Shown: positions 34,810 through 48,420 of the stretch, in pieces
Layout: every line of letters begins with the position of its first letter
Numbering within the stretch: position 1 is the stretch's first letter
Source of the DNA: Cichorium intybus
Lineage: Eukaryota; Streptophyta; Magnoliopsida; Asterales; Asteraceae
Assembly: GCA_023525715.1 (NCBI GenBank)
Contig: CM042012.1
Location: 47,817,561 to 47,881,560, forward strand
Direction of reading: 5' to 3'
DNA length: 64,000 bases
Notes under the pieces: model-generated
Database searches by the model: none
The model's input: the letters and a program-made list of their open reading frames with translations, nothing else
What the model was told of the DNA's origin: nothing
Program-made: the position numbers and the translations under genes

Positions 34810-35580
34810 TGAAGGGATTCTATGCAAACAATGAACACAAAAATTCCTATGGTTCACATGCAACCCTAATATTGATCTATGTTTACTTCTATGAAGATTA
34901 GAACTAAAGACCTAAAGGATACAGTTCAATTCTAAAGATGAATTAGGAAAAACCAACCTTTGATCTTATGATCCTTCAAGCAAGCAGCAAAAGAATCCTG
35001 CCTCAAATGCAAGTCACACCCAAGTAATGGAAGAATCAGTCCAGCAGAGTAACACAGAGAGAGAGATGGCGTGAATAATGAGGCGTCAGGGGGTTCCTTT
35101 TATAGCCTCCTAGGGTTACACCTGAAACCCTAAGGAGCCTCCAACTGGACAAGGCTTTTGACCACTTGGACCAGGCTTACCAAAACCCTAATTAAGGTTT
35201 CGCCAAACCCTGGAGGAGCCTCCAGGGTGGCGCCATTTTGGTCCCTGGTTTTACCTGGCCAGTTATTCAACTATTGAATAAATGCCAAACCAGTCCCTGC
35301 ACCTTTTAATTAATTAATTTAATCTCTAAATTAAATCCAATTAATTCTAGATTAAATCTTAATTAATTATTATAGTTTCTAATTAATATATTAACACTTA
35401 AATATATTAATAAACCATATATATATTTTCTATTGATTTATTATACAATTAATAAATCAACTATTCTCTCTACTGAACTATATATCTATCCTCCATCTAT
35501 GAGGGCAACCCAAATGGACTTTGCTTTTATTCATAAGATAAATACAATTATAAGTCATGGCTTAGACACCTAATCCAACA
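34810..35580 (-). repeat. Copia-C1 3' LTR
   Basis: 771 bp. On the minus strand it starts TGTTGGATTAGGTG, as in the Copia-C2 LTR, and ends in a diverged form of the C2 end. The complement of polypurine tract ccaagtgggagac abuts it at 35581-35593. A TATA box on the minus strand lies at 35097-35104. It lacks the long (AT)n palindrome of the C2 LTRs. Confidence 0.88.
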
Positions 35581-36416
35581 GTCTCCCACTTGGATAAGTC
35601 TATGACTTTAATTGTCTGAACTCTGACCTAGTCAGTTCTGTCCAAAGATAAGTGATCTGATGATCCTCCGTCCAACAGGATATTTTCAGACTCAAGACAT
35701 GGACTAACATCAATCTTGGTCTGACACTCTGTTTCTCGATTTCTGATTTGCATATGACTTTAGAGACTACTAATTGAACACATCAATTTAGTCCCGGTTG
35801 GCCAACACTTTCAGTCAACTTCAAAATCATCGAGAGGCCTACAGATATATGTTTTCCATCGGGTCAGGGGACGGATAAGTTTCGACTTATATCTCCATAT
35901 CTTTTGCGGGTCCAAATACATACAACAATGCGTTTTATAACACCAAGTTACTGGCGCATTTTCGCATTGTCAATAAGCACTTGTATCGCAAATAACAGAT
36001 CATATCTCTCCACTTAAAAATCACCGGATATTATCGTCTTAACATTGCTCGTGATATAATCCATGAAGCAATTTGTTAAGCGCGGGTTTATCCAATACTC
36101 AAATATCTATTTTCTAAGTACTCATGAACGTTGCAACAGTCTCACTGCAATGTCTAACTCATTAGACAGTCTGCAACCAATTCATGACCGTCTTTGTTCA
36201 TACTTACTTCCTAACAGTATGATCGACTGTGGAGTTTTAAATAATCCAATTATTAAGGAAGTTAAACATGCAAATATAGAAACATAGAAATAAACAATTG
36301 ATAAAGGCAGTAAGAATACTCATTTATAAATCTCTATTATAAAATCACCGAGTCAATTACATTTATACTGTTACAAGTTTCTAATCTATCTAATTACTAA
36401 AACTAATATCATCCTT
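35581..36416 (-). other. Copia-C1 3' untranslated region
   Basis: Non-coding, between the end of pol and the 3' LTR. It shares with the equivalent region of Copia-C2 (57100-57932) blocks such as gattacatcacgagcaat (C2 strand) and ggacggaggatcatcagatc, in the same order. The function of this conserved block is unknown. Confidence 0.75.
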
Positions 36417-38884
36417 CTATCCAATGCTCCGAGCATACTGATTGTGCTTGATCCTGTTCAGGGCCTTAGTCAAAGGATCTGCAGGATTTTCTTCTGATGA
36501 TACCCGCTTAACCAGTAAGTGCCCTTCTTCTACTTGATGTCGAATGTAGTGGTACTTTCTTTCGATATGCCTGGACTTTCCATGGTCTCGCGGTTCCTTT
36601 GTCAAGGCGACCGCTCCTTCATTATCGCAGAAAAGTTCCACCGGCTCCTGAATGCTCGGGACAACTCCAAGGTCCCCGATGAAGTTCTTCAGCCAAGCCG
36701 CTTCCTTAGACGCTTCACTTGCTGCGATGTACTCTGATTCGCACGTGGAATCAGCCACCGTTTCCTGCTTGGAACTTTTCCAAGTGACCGCTCCACCGTT
36801 CAAAAGAAATACCCAGCCCGACTGGGACCGTCCACTGTCCCTATCTGTCTGGAAGCTGGCATCTGTATATCCACTCACTTTTAACTCATCACTGTAACCA
36901 AGGACTAATACCATATTCTTTGTCCTTCGCAGGTACTTGAGTATGTTCTTGACTGCAATCCAATGTGCTTTTCCAGGATTACCCTGGAACCGACTAACCA
37001 TGCTCAGTGCATAGGATACGTCGGGACGAGTACATGTCATAGCATACATGATCGACCCTACTGCCGAAGCATAAGGCACTCGACTCATTTCAGCTATTTC
37101 CTCATCGGTACTCGGACTTTGAGTCTTACTCAATTTAGCATTACTTTGGATTGGTAACTCTCCCTTTTTGGAATTTTCCATGTTAAATCTCTTTAACACC
37201 TTTTCCAAATATGTACACTGGCTTAGGCCTATCAATTTTCTCTTTCTATCTCTAAGTATTCTTATCCCGAGAATATAAGCCGCCTCCCCTAGGTCTTTCA
37301 TGGCGAAACACTTCCCGAGCCAAGCCTTAACATTTTGCAAGGTCGGAATGTCGTTTCCCATGAGCAGTATCTCATCAACATACAGTACCAGGAAAGTGAT
37401 TATACTCCCACTAGCCTTGACATATACACAGGACTCATCTTCACTGCTAGAGAAACCAAACTCTTTGACATTCTCATGGAAGCAAAGATTCCAGCTGCGA
37501 GATGCTTGCTTCAACCCGTAGATTGATCTTTCAAGCTTACATACTTTATCAAGGTGCTTAGTGTCTACCAAACCTTCTGTCTGACTCATGTAAACATCCT
37601 CAGTCAGTTTCCCATTAAGGAAAGCGGTTTTGACATCCATCTGCCAGATTTCATAATCATGAAACGCAGCTATGGCAAGCATTATCCTGATTGACTTAAT
37701 CTTGGCTACTGGTGAGAAGGTTTCATCATAGTCAACCCCCGGGGTTTGAGTGAATCCCTTCGCAACCAGCCGAGCTTTATAAGTATGCACCTTTCCATCC
37801 ATGTCGGTCTTCTTTTTGAAGATCCACTTGCATCCGACTGTCTTTCGACCCGGTACATTGTCAACCAAGTTCCAAACTTGATTGTCATACATGGACTTTA
37901 TCTCGCTGTCCATTGCCTCTTTCCATTTTGCAGACTCGGGGCCTGCCACTGCTTCACGGTAGTTAGCTGGCTCATCCAAATTAGTCAATGTACGATCACT
38001 GACTAACGTGTCTCCGTCCGAAGTAATATGGAAACCATAGAACTCGGGCGGCATGCTAACTCTACCTGAACGCCTAAGTGGCAACGAAATGTCGGTGGGT
38101 CCAACAGGAACTTCTTCCTCATGTTGGTTGCTAGTTTGTTCCAAGGTTGTTTCATCGGGCGTCTCCTGAATTTCTTCGAGATCGATCGTACTCCCACTGT
38201 CCTCTTTGGATATGAGTTCTCTCTCTCGAAAGAACCCCCGTCTCGACTCATCATGGAACGAACCATGTCCAACAAGGTTCGGTTTCGTCTCTCTGCAACA
38301 CCATTCAGCTGAGGTGTTCTTGGAGGCGACAACTGTGAAACAATTCCACATTCCTTGAGGTAATCGAGAAACTCGATACTAAGATACTCACCGTCTCTAT
38401 CGGATCTAAGCATCTTTATCTTTCTGCCCAATTGATTTTCCGCTTCATTCTTAAACTCTTTGAACTTTTCAAAGGTGTCCGACTTATTCTTGATTAAGTA
38501 GACATACCCATATCTACTAAAATCGTCGGTAAAGGTCACATACAACCGCGTGCCATCTTTAGTGATTGTTCTAAAGGGAGCACACACATCTGTGTGTATG
38601 ATATCCAACAGACCTTCACCTCTTTCAAAGGAACCTTTGAATGGTGATTTTGTCATCTTGCCAAGTAAGCAATATTCGCATACATCATCCGACCCGAGGT
38701 CGAATGATTCCAACACTCCATCCTTTTGGAGTTGGGCGATGCGTTTCTTGTTTATATGGCCAAGGCGACAATGCCACAGACATGCCATTTCTATACCGCT
38801 TAAAGCATCAATAGCTAAAACATTTTTACCATAATTATCAACACACATAATAGATTCATACACTCCATCACAAGGCATAGCATT
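36417..38884 (-). pseudogene. Copia-C1 pol part: integrase, RT, RNase H (broken)
   Basis: Two frames cover it. Frame one (38884 down to about 38250) has GAG-pre-integrase (CLWHCRLGHINKKR) and the integrase core with its three acidic residues (HTDVCAPF, RSDRDGEY, VAERRNR). Frame two (about 38250-36417) has RT and RNase H, ending ...NQYARSIG. At about 38250 roughly 300 bp present in Copia-C2 (54962-55253) are missing and the frame shifts. The RT active-site motif is YVDE rather than YVDD (changed codon at 37371-37373), which removes a catalytic aspartate. It is not functional. Confidence 0.9.
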
Positions 38885-40626
38885 TGTAACACCCGGTTTC
38901 TCATACAAAGTACACCCAAAAAATTTCAAACAATTATACATTAAAATGGGTATACTTGTACTCAAATCACGGATCAAGATGTTATCATCACAAGTAATTA
39001 TACAAAAGGTCCTTACAAATTTTAACCAAGCATTACAAATAAATTAAATATGACTAAAGGACAGGCTCTAAACTTGTCCATCATTCTTTGTCACATGTCT
39101 TCCCCTATCACAGCTACAGATACCTGCAAAACAACATAACACTCAAGTGTAAGCTTATAAAGCTTAGTGAGTAAATCTCCAATATACTCCGTATATGTAT
39201 CTCAATGAACATTATCATCCTCCTCTATTGCTATTCTCATTAGCAAGTAAGAATATCCTCTTTATAGCTGAAACCTGCAATCACATTAGCTTCACAAACA
39301 CCAGCTAAATATTAATAACATCCACTCATTAGTAAGAACCACACTCAGTACTACTTATATACTCTATTATAATCATTCATTTAACAACAAACTATATTCC
39401 AGCTCAATAGCCCTCATAGCTATACAATCCCACATAAAACTCTATAACACAACCATTTCAACGTCTACTATGATTATAAAATCAATATATACATTTAACT
39501 CGGCTATTGTTACTTGTATATGTCAGTTCACTCAATCAGAAATTACCATAATAACCATAACATAACACAACCACATATATATTGCGTGTATCTCAACAAT
39601 CAATAAACATATCTCTACTCAAATACAGAGTACTCACCTTTTTATCGACTTGGTACGTGAAATTCTCAAATACTTCGTGTACCGGGCTCCTGTCCGTTAA
39701 ACTTGGTTGTAACACCACAGTCTATATCAATTCTCCAACATTCACAATCATCTCAACAACCTCTAATTCAAAAGATGTAGTAATTGAAAGAGGAAAAAGG
39801 GATATAAACGGTAAATATCAACTCTATATTTACCGAAACCCCCAAATCCGCGGTTGTACTCATTCAACCGTAGGAACTCGACAATAATCACACCAATAGC
39901 TCAAAAGACATCCATTAACAATCTACCAACAACGTATTTAACAAATTATAGCTAAATCACGAAAATTAAAGACTAGGGTTTAAAACCGCCAAAACCGAGA
40001 GATACTCACCTCGACTAATTCGGAAGCAAGAACACGTTTACGGGGTTAGATTCGCGTCCCCCTATGCATTCCAATGAATCTCCAGGCCTAATTTGACCCA
40101 AAATCGCCATATAGAGCTCTCAAAATCGAAAAGGGGAAATGTTTCTTCGAAATGGGTTTTGCTGCATTTTATAGTCTGCAGCCGTAACCCGACCCGGGTT
40201 GCAAAACCTGACCCGGGTTCTGTCACGCAAAATGTTCCGTTTACTCCTTGGGTGCAGCACGATCCGGGTTGATTGACACGACCCGGGTTCCTTTCGGACA
40301 CGACCCGGTTTACTCAACATGATCCGGGTTGATTGACACGACCCGGTTGACTCTTTTTGACTTTTTTCAAACTCGAACTTCTCCCAAAATGTCCTCTAAC
40401 CACACTAACACATATAACAATTTAAATAATCTTAATTATACCAATATTAGTACATAAGAGGGATTCCAACCACTTCTCACTCATCAACAACTCAAAACTC
40501 GAAGGAAATCAAAAGGATCGCCACACCTTTTACGCTAAGCAAACTCATAACAAGAATCATACTGATTATAAGGTAATAACTCCAATAACCTTATAAAGCA
40601 TCTCAAATTTAAAAATGGGTCTTACA
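38885..40626 (-). repeat. LARD-E 3' LTR (left copy)
   Basis: 1,742 bp, uninterrupted. It contains about seven copies of acccgggt-like motifs (40185-40350), a splice-donor-like AGGTGAGTA on the minus strand at 39631-39639 and 40003-40011, and a polypurine tract complement next to it (40627-40665). Confidence 0.9.
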
Positions 40627-40756
40627 AGTTCTCTCCTCCTTCAAAAGATTCCGTCCTCGAATCTCTTAGAATAGGCACAGTCTATACAACTATCTCGTCA
40701 CCGCAATCCCACATCACACACAATAGTGATATTATCCTCTCGTCAGCTCATCTAAC

Positions 40757-40880
<124 letters not shown>

Positions 40881-42849
40881 TTACCTCCCGTTTACTCATA
40901 ATATAGTTATAGAATTCAAGCTTCCTCGATTCACATTACATTTAGAAACTTTTCAATTTCTCTTTCCGCAAAATATTAACACTTACCATTATTCTCGTAA
41001 GATGATCTCTATAACCACATTGGTTGTTACCATTTCCACGTGGACAACCACTCACTCTTTCAGGGCACTCCCTTTGTTATAGCTTTATCGATACCAATGT
41101 ATCTCACCTCACTCCTCAAGTGATACTCCAATCACTATCATCGCTTACATACACCCATATCTATGACTCATATCGAGCCACATTTTCAGCATACCCTCCA
41201 CTCTTTCTATAACATTAATCTTAATAACTATTTGAGATTCAACTTCCATTTCCAATCTCCTTGAAATGGTTTACCCTAACTCAATAAGGAAAACCGTCTC
41301 ACCGATTCCAGGCTCACATTCTCTCTCAATTTACTCATTCAATAGCAACATACCAGTTATTGATTTCTCATGTTTGCACATTCTCATCGATTAAGTAGGA
41401 GAAACACTCATACAACACAAAGATGCCGACATTCAACTATCTCAATCATGTTACATAACTCATTTAAAACTAGGATATAAATCCAGAATAATAAAATATC
41501 AGAAGTTATCTGGAGTTTCACTCACGTCTCTTCTGGACTTAGTATTTAACCCTCGACACTTTGGTCACACAAGACCCTTTTCAGTTATTACATCACCTCA
41601 ATTGTACAATGATTCTCTAAAATCTCGTCTATCTCTGCTTCTACCTCAGCGTATATATTATGTTTTCACCAAATGTACCACTATAATTCTCTACCAATAA
41701 TAGCTCCATTTCATCTCAGTTTAACAACATAACTCATGTTGTTTCTCTCGATGTACTTAGTTATTACCTCCTCACTTATGTGGATAATCCAAATCACGCT
41801 CTCACTCAATCGATAATTATAAAGAACTCAGCAATTTATTATCAAACAAATTTTTCAATACAATCATATATATTTCTCCTGACACATCATCAATAAGAAT
41901 TCTCCCCTCACCATTTCTCCGTCATTCTCATCTAAATTTCTAATTCATCATAATGACATCAAATAAATTATACATATATACGGCTCACCGAAATCTCTAC
42001 ACATAACTCACAAAGAATTAATAATGTTTAACACCGTAATCACTACGGTGAGATCATTTCTCATCACTCGACTAACTCATTAATCTCAAGAAAATAACTC
42101 AACATTATTATAACAAAATCTACTATCGATCGTTTCATATGAATAAGTAGTTTTGTCGTCTCGACATTCACACGTTTCTCTTATCAACGGTAATCGATTT
42201 GATTGCTAAGGAACGAATCCTATCAATCACAATCACAATTATTTTTATACTCTTTTAACTCATTATTTTCTCATTATATAGTTACACAACTTTATCTCGC
42301 TCGACATGTAAGAAATCTCACACATTCGCAACACGATTACATAATAAACACATATACTCACAACAACAGTTCTCAACAGTATTACTCATTGTATTATCTC
42401 ACAATACCTCTATACTATTACTCAGTCTATGATTCGTCCTCTTCTGAACCCGTAGGTTTCAAGCCACACAAGCTTAGCGTTACGTTCATATCGACCCGCA
42501 CGCAAGGATAATACATGTCTCATTACTCTGCATCATCATAAAGTACATGCCTGTCTACACACAAGCATAACACTATCGCACCACTCTGCCTCAACTCTTG
42601 GTACCCCGTACCATCCTTTGGTCTCATCATTCAACACTATCTCACGGTACCTCGGACCATCCTCTGACCAGATCATGGTACCTCGTACCATTCTCCAATT
42701 TCAATCCATCTCCTCTTTGACTCTAGCGAGTCTCCGCTACGGTCTCGAGCCATATAGACTCACCGTTACTCCTCCTTTTGTCTAAGTCACAACAATCTTC
42801 ATTACTCTAACCACAAGGTACTCATTACGTGGTCTCTACCACGTTTATT

Positions 42850-43556
42850 TGTTATGCGGCCCCACAATATATGTGGTCTCAACCACCTTTACTCAATATG
42901 TGACCCTACCGAATATGTAGTCTCAATCACATTTACTCAATATGTGACCCCACCGAATATGTGGTCTCGATCACATTTACTCAATATGTGGCCCCACCGA
43001 ATATGTGGTCTCGATCAGATTTACTCAATATGTGACCCCACCAAATATGTAGTCTCAATCACATTTACTCAATATGTGGCCCCACCGAATATGTGGTCTC
43101 GATCACATTTACTCAATATGTGACCCCATCAAATATGTGGTCTCGATCACATTTACTCAATATGTGACCCCACCAAATATGTGGTCTCGATCACATTTAC
43201 TCAATATGTGGCCCCACCGAATATGTGGTCTCGATCACATTTACTCAATATGTGACCCCACTGAATATGTGGTCTCGATCACATTTACTCAATATGTGAC
43301 CCCACCAAATATGTGGTCTCGATCACATTTACTCAATATGTGACCCCACCGAATATGTGGTCTCGATCACATTTACTCAATATGTGACCCCACCAAATAT
43401 GTGGTCTCGATCACATTTACTCAATATGTGACCCCACCAAATATGTGGTCTCGATCACATTTACTCAATATGTGACCCCACCAAATATGTGGTCTCGATC
43501 ACATTTACTCAATATGTGACCCCACCAAATATATGGTCTCGATCACATTCATTAGG
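42850..43556. repeat. 44-bp tandem repeat array in LARD-E
   Basis: About sixteen units of roughly 44 bp, each with a near-palindrome atgtggtc-tc-gatcacat followed by tttactcaatatgtgaccccacc. Units differ by a few bases. LARD-F has only about four related units (49655-49810), so the array expanded in the LARD-E lineage. The frames at 42854-43343 are products of the repeat and not genes. Confidence 0.93.
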
Positions 43557-43916
43557 TAATTAACCCAATCTCTTGGTCAATTAGGCCTACATGAACCACT
43601 CTAGGTTCTCTCAATTATAACCACAAGGTACTCTTTATGTGGTTACTCGAGTGTCCTCTGACAACTTTGTCACTAATGTCTCATTATGTGACAACTCCAA
43701 ACCACATAATTCAACTCTCAGCATGTCAAATCATAATCATTTATAGTGTGCAATCCACTATACACTTACCGTATTTCTCAACTCATACTCTTTTGGCTAT
43801 CTCAGCCATTCATTTTGATCGATCATAAATACTAGTCATGTGGTCCCACAAAATATGTGGTCTCAACCACAAAATGCTCATATACAGAAATCTCGTCACA
43901 TCTGTGAAACGACAAG

Positions 43917-44029
<113 letters not shown>

Positions 44030-44489
44030 CAAAATTTATATATTTTCCACCATATATATACTCAATATACACATTTCTCCATGGTTTCTAAATATTCGCC
44101 AAGCAACCACTTATAATCTCAAATTATACATAATCACAAAACACTCGTTATGTGATATGTAAACCTTTCCTCAAGTAGACACGAGATTCTCATCTCGATG
44201 TCGGTTACTACACTTTGTAATAACAATTCTCTAACACATGTAATTTCAATTGCTCTTTTATGTGTCCACATAGTTTACACATATTCTACTACATGTATTA
44301 TTACAATTTAATACACACAATACTTTACAACGAACATGTTAAGTAAAGTTACTCACATACCTCATAGCAACAAAATCACATCTCCTCGTTAGCTAAAACT
44401 TGTGTACTTCGGCTCTCAACTATTGAGTGTAATCGACTACACTCACATATCTCAACTCTTAGTTCATGCTCGGCTTATGCTCATACTCC

Positions 44490-44706
44490 TTCTCATCATC
44501 AGTTGGAATTTCGCATCTACCGGGATCTCATTTCATCTTTAACTGGAATCTCACCATCAGCCAGAAACTCATTTCATCATCAGCTGGAATCTCTCCATCA
44601 TCTGAAATCTCATCTCGTCATCAGCTGGAATCTCGCCATCAGCTGGAATCTCGCCATCAACTGGGATCTCATCTCATATTCAGTTGACATCTCATTATCA
44701 ACTGAA
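44490..44706. repeat. Imperfect minisatellite near LARD-E primer site
   Basis: Repeated words tctcatcatcagctggaatctc with many variants across about 215 bp. LARD-F has a much shorter related stretch near 48655-48720. Confidence 0.7.
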
Positions 44707-44993
44707 GTTCTTGTATCCTCGTTAGCTGATATCTCATATCAATCAAAATCTCGTCTCATTATCCTCTGTAGGTCCAACCGACTATGACCAATTTCTCAAC
44801 TCATTCTTCATCTGACTCAGTACCTATATTTACACACAGAATATAACAAATAATAAATATAACAGAAGAGTTATACTCAACACACACTCTAACATCTGCA
44901 ACAGTATCTTTTCCAAGCATGTGATAGGGGTCTCTCTCCTCTTTGATTCAAGTCTAGGACTCTATACTCAAAGACCTAGTTCACTTAAACCAT

Positions 44994-45005
44994 GCTCTGA
45001 TACCA
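44994..45005 (-). promoter_or_regulatory. LARD-E primer-binding site
   Basis: The minus strand reads tggtatcagagc three bases after the LTR end (agt spacer), complementary to initiator tRNA-Met. Confidence 0.88.
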
Positions 45006-46194
45006 ACTTGTAACACCCGGTTTCTCATACAAAGTACACCCAAAAATTTTCAAACAATTATACATTAAAATAGGTAAACTTGTACTTAAATCACGGATCA
45101 AGATGTTATCATCACAAGTAATTATACAAAAGGTCCTTACAAATTTTAACCAAGCATTACAAATAAATTAAATATGACTAAAGGACAGGCTCTAAACTTG
45201 TCCATCATTCTTTGTCACATGTCTTCCCCTATCACAGCTACAGATACCTGCAAAACAACATAACACTCAAGTGTAAGCTTATAAAGCTTAGTGAGTAAAT
45301 CTCCAATACACTCCGTATATGTATCTCAATGAACATTATCATCCTCCTCTATTGCTATTCTCATTAGCAAGTAAGAATATCCTCTTTATAGCTGAAACCT
45401 GCAATCACATTAGCTTCACAAACACCAGCTAAATATTAATAACATCCACTCATTAGTAAGAACCACACTCAGTACTACTTATATACTCTATTATAATCAC
45501 TCATTTAACAACAAACTATATTCCAGCTCAATAGCCCTCATAGCTATACAATCCCACATAAAACTCTATAACACAACCATTTCAACGTCTACTATGATTA
45601 TAAAATCAATATGTACATTTAACTCGGCTATTGTTACTTGTATATGTCAGTTCACTCAATCAGAAATTACCACAATAACAATAACATAACACAACCACAT
45701 ATATATTCCCTGTATCTCATCAATCATTAAACATATCTCTACTCAAATACAAAGGAGTACTCACCTTTTTATCGACTTGGTACGTGAAATTCTCAAATAC
45801 TTCGTGTACCGGGCTCCTGTCAGTTAAACTTGGTTGTAACACCACAGTCTATATCAATTCTCCAACATTCACAATCATCTCAACAACCTCTAATTCAAAA
45901 GATGTAGTAATTGAAAGAGGAAAAAGGGATATAAACGGTAAATATCAACTCTATATTTACCGAAACCCCCAAATCCGCGGTTGTACTCATTCAACCGTAG
46001 GAACTCGACAATAATCACACCAATAGCTCAAAAGACATCCATTAACAATCTACTAACAACGTATTTAACAAATTATAGCTAAATCATGAAAATTAAAGAC
46101 TAGGGTTTAAAACCCCCAAAACCGAGAGATACTCACCTCGACTAATTCGGAAGCAAGAACACGTTTATGGGGTTAGATTCGCGTCCCCCTATGC

Positions 46195-48417
46195 TGTAAT
46201 ACCGTAAATTTTAATTGCGATAGAATAATAGAAACTTTAATATAAACGAGCTTAGATAAGTTAAAATATGAGTTTAGACGTTTAAAAATCAGTTAAGTCA
46301 ACCGGGTCGAGTTTTTTTGCAAACCGGGTCGAGTCAAATCGAAATGAAAATGAGAAAATAGCCAACCCGGGTCGTGTTATTGAGCCCGGGTCGTGTTCGA
46401 GTAGAACCCGGGTCGGGTCACAGAAACCGGAGCGGGTTACGATTGGATTAGACGAAATGAAGCGTGACAAAACCCGGGGTGGGTTGAACAGCCCGGGTCG
46501 GGTTGTGGGTAAAACCCGGGGTGGGTTTGGCAGTCCGGGTCGGGTTTCGGTGCAGGTATAAATATCAATTTCGTCTCATTTAACGGATTTACGAACAATA
46601 AACCTCCCAAGTGCGATTTTTAGAGCAAAGAATGCGATTTTGAGCCTCTTGATCGAGGGTTTTGCTTAGGAAAAGGTCAAGGAAGTGGAATTAACACCCG
46701 AATCACGTTCTTGAGTCCTTGATTTTGAGGTTAGTGATTTGTGGTTTTAGGGTTTTAAAACCCTATGTTCTTGAATCCGCATTTTTGGTTTGAATTAGCT
46801 TATGTGCTGTTAGTAGGTAGTTAATATGTGTTGTATTGAGTTTCTATTACGATTATTACGAAGTTTTAACGGTTAGGTAGTTTGATTTGGGTTGGTTTCA
46901 TGTGGTCTCGATGAACCACCTGGGAATCGATGATATTAGAGTGAAATTGTTGAATTAGTAAGTGTATAAAGAGTTCAAATCCTAGACTTAAGTTAGTGAA
47001 ACACTTCTTGTGGTGTCTTTGATCTTGAATAGGTCAAAGTAGTGAAGTGAGAGTATAACTAGAGTGATTTTGTTATTTTTTGATTATCACTTCACTATAC
47101 GATGCTAATTTCTGAGTTATTATCGATGTTAACTATGATTGAGATTGTTAAAGAGATTTGAGTATTGAGATTTAGCTGTTGTGTTACAGCTAAAGCTAGA
47201 CAGGATCACACGCGAGGTTCAGGAGTTCCACATATTGATTTAACCTCAGGTGAGTAGTTAATTGTTAGATGAATTATGCTTGTTGATATGTTTAATACAG
47301 ATAAGAAGTATGTTATGTTTTGATTGGTTGAGTATAACCAAATTTGAATATATGGAATAAAGAGTTATAGTGTGTATATTACACTCGGGACTGAGACAGT
47401 TCGTTAAGCTTGATTAAAACGAGAATTTGTTTTAGACTATGGTGATATAACCAAGTCTAGCGAACAGAAGCCCGGTACGCGTAATTTGAGAGTTCCACGT
47501 ACCAAGCCGATATTAGGTGAGTAGTTATAATTCATTATATATAGTTTGACTATATCTAAAATGAATTATGGTACATGTTAATTGGTTGAGATACTAAGTT
47601 GTATGAGTTAAACAAGGTTTAGAGTTCACTGTTATATACGAGTACTTGGTTTGAATTAATATACTGAATGACTGAGATAATCATATAGATTGAGTTAATA
47701 CATATGTTGTACCAATATGTGTGTTGTATTGATATTGCGGTAGCTTAGAGTTAAAGTGGTTATGTTAATTGTGGATAACAAGAGATGAGTTATAGTCTAT
47801 ACTTGAGCATAAGATCAGAGTATATGCTAGAGTGAGTGACTTAAAGAGTCTTTGAGTTTGATTGCTACAACCATGATAACTGTTATAATTGAGCATAATT
47901 AACAGTGAAATGAGTTTATACGAGTATGTAGGATTGAGTTTATGAGTAGTATCAGTTGAGATACTTATTTATTGAGTTGATATTACTACTAATTAGCTGG
48001 TGTTTGTAAAGCTAATTTGTTTGCAGGTTTCAAAGTTTAGAGAAAGTGAATATTGCTAATGAGACTAGCAAAAAGAAGAATGAGAAGAGAGTTTACTAAA
48101 AGAGATTGTGGAGTATGATTGAGACTTCTCACTAAGCTTTATAAGCTTACACTTGAATGTTGTGTTGTTTTACAGGTATTTGTAGCTGTGATAGGGGAAG
48201 ACATGTGATAAAGAATGATGGACAAGTTTAGAGCCTGTCCTTAGCTGAAGTAGATTAAAATTGTAACACTTGGTCATCATATTTTGTAAGGACCTTTTTG
48301 TGTAACTATTGTAATGATAACATCTTGATCCTTGGTTTGAGTACAAATATACCCAATTAAATGAATAATTGTTTTAAAATATTTGGGTGTACTTTGTATG
48401 AGAAACCGGGTGTTACA
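46195..48417 (+). repeat. LARD-F 5' LTR
   Basis: Starts TGTAATACCG and ends GGTGTTACA. It has about ten acccgggtcg-like motifs at 46298-46552 followed by a TATA box (46557-46564), so the motifs lie in the presumed promoter-proximal U3. Splice-donor-like aggtgagta occurs near 47251 and 47514, and acceptor-like ttgcaggt and ttacaggt near 48024 and 48173. Confidence 0.92.
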
Positions 48418-48420
48418 AGT

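Noticed and set aside
42203..42511. Antisense frame in LARD-E with a homologue in LARD-F (50245-50490, minus), which could suggest a conserved antisense protein.
   Set aside because: Both start at TTG and not ATG, the composition is low-complexity, and the similarity is explained by DNA homology between the two elements. No sign of a protein-coding pattern was seen.
42854..43343. Two overlapping 89-codon frames with repeated peptide text, resembling a repeat protein.
   Set aside because: They are translations of the 44-bp tandem array. Three units (132 bp) give a repeating frame by arithmetic.
42850..43556. Regular 44-bp repeats considered as a CRISPR array.
   Set aside because: No unique spacers, repeats are head-to-tail, and the context is a plant retrotransposon.
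43637..43828. Second antisense frame pair (LARD-E 43637-43828 and LARD-F 49377-49568).
   Set aside because: Short and in non-coding repeat DNA; similarity follows from element homology.
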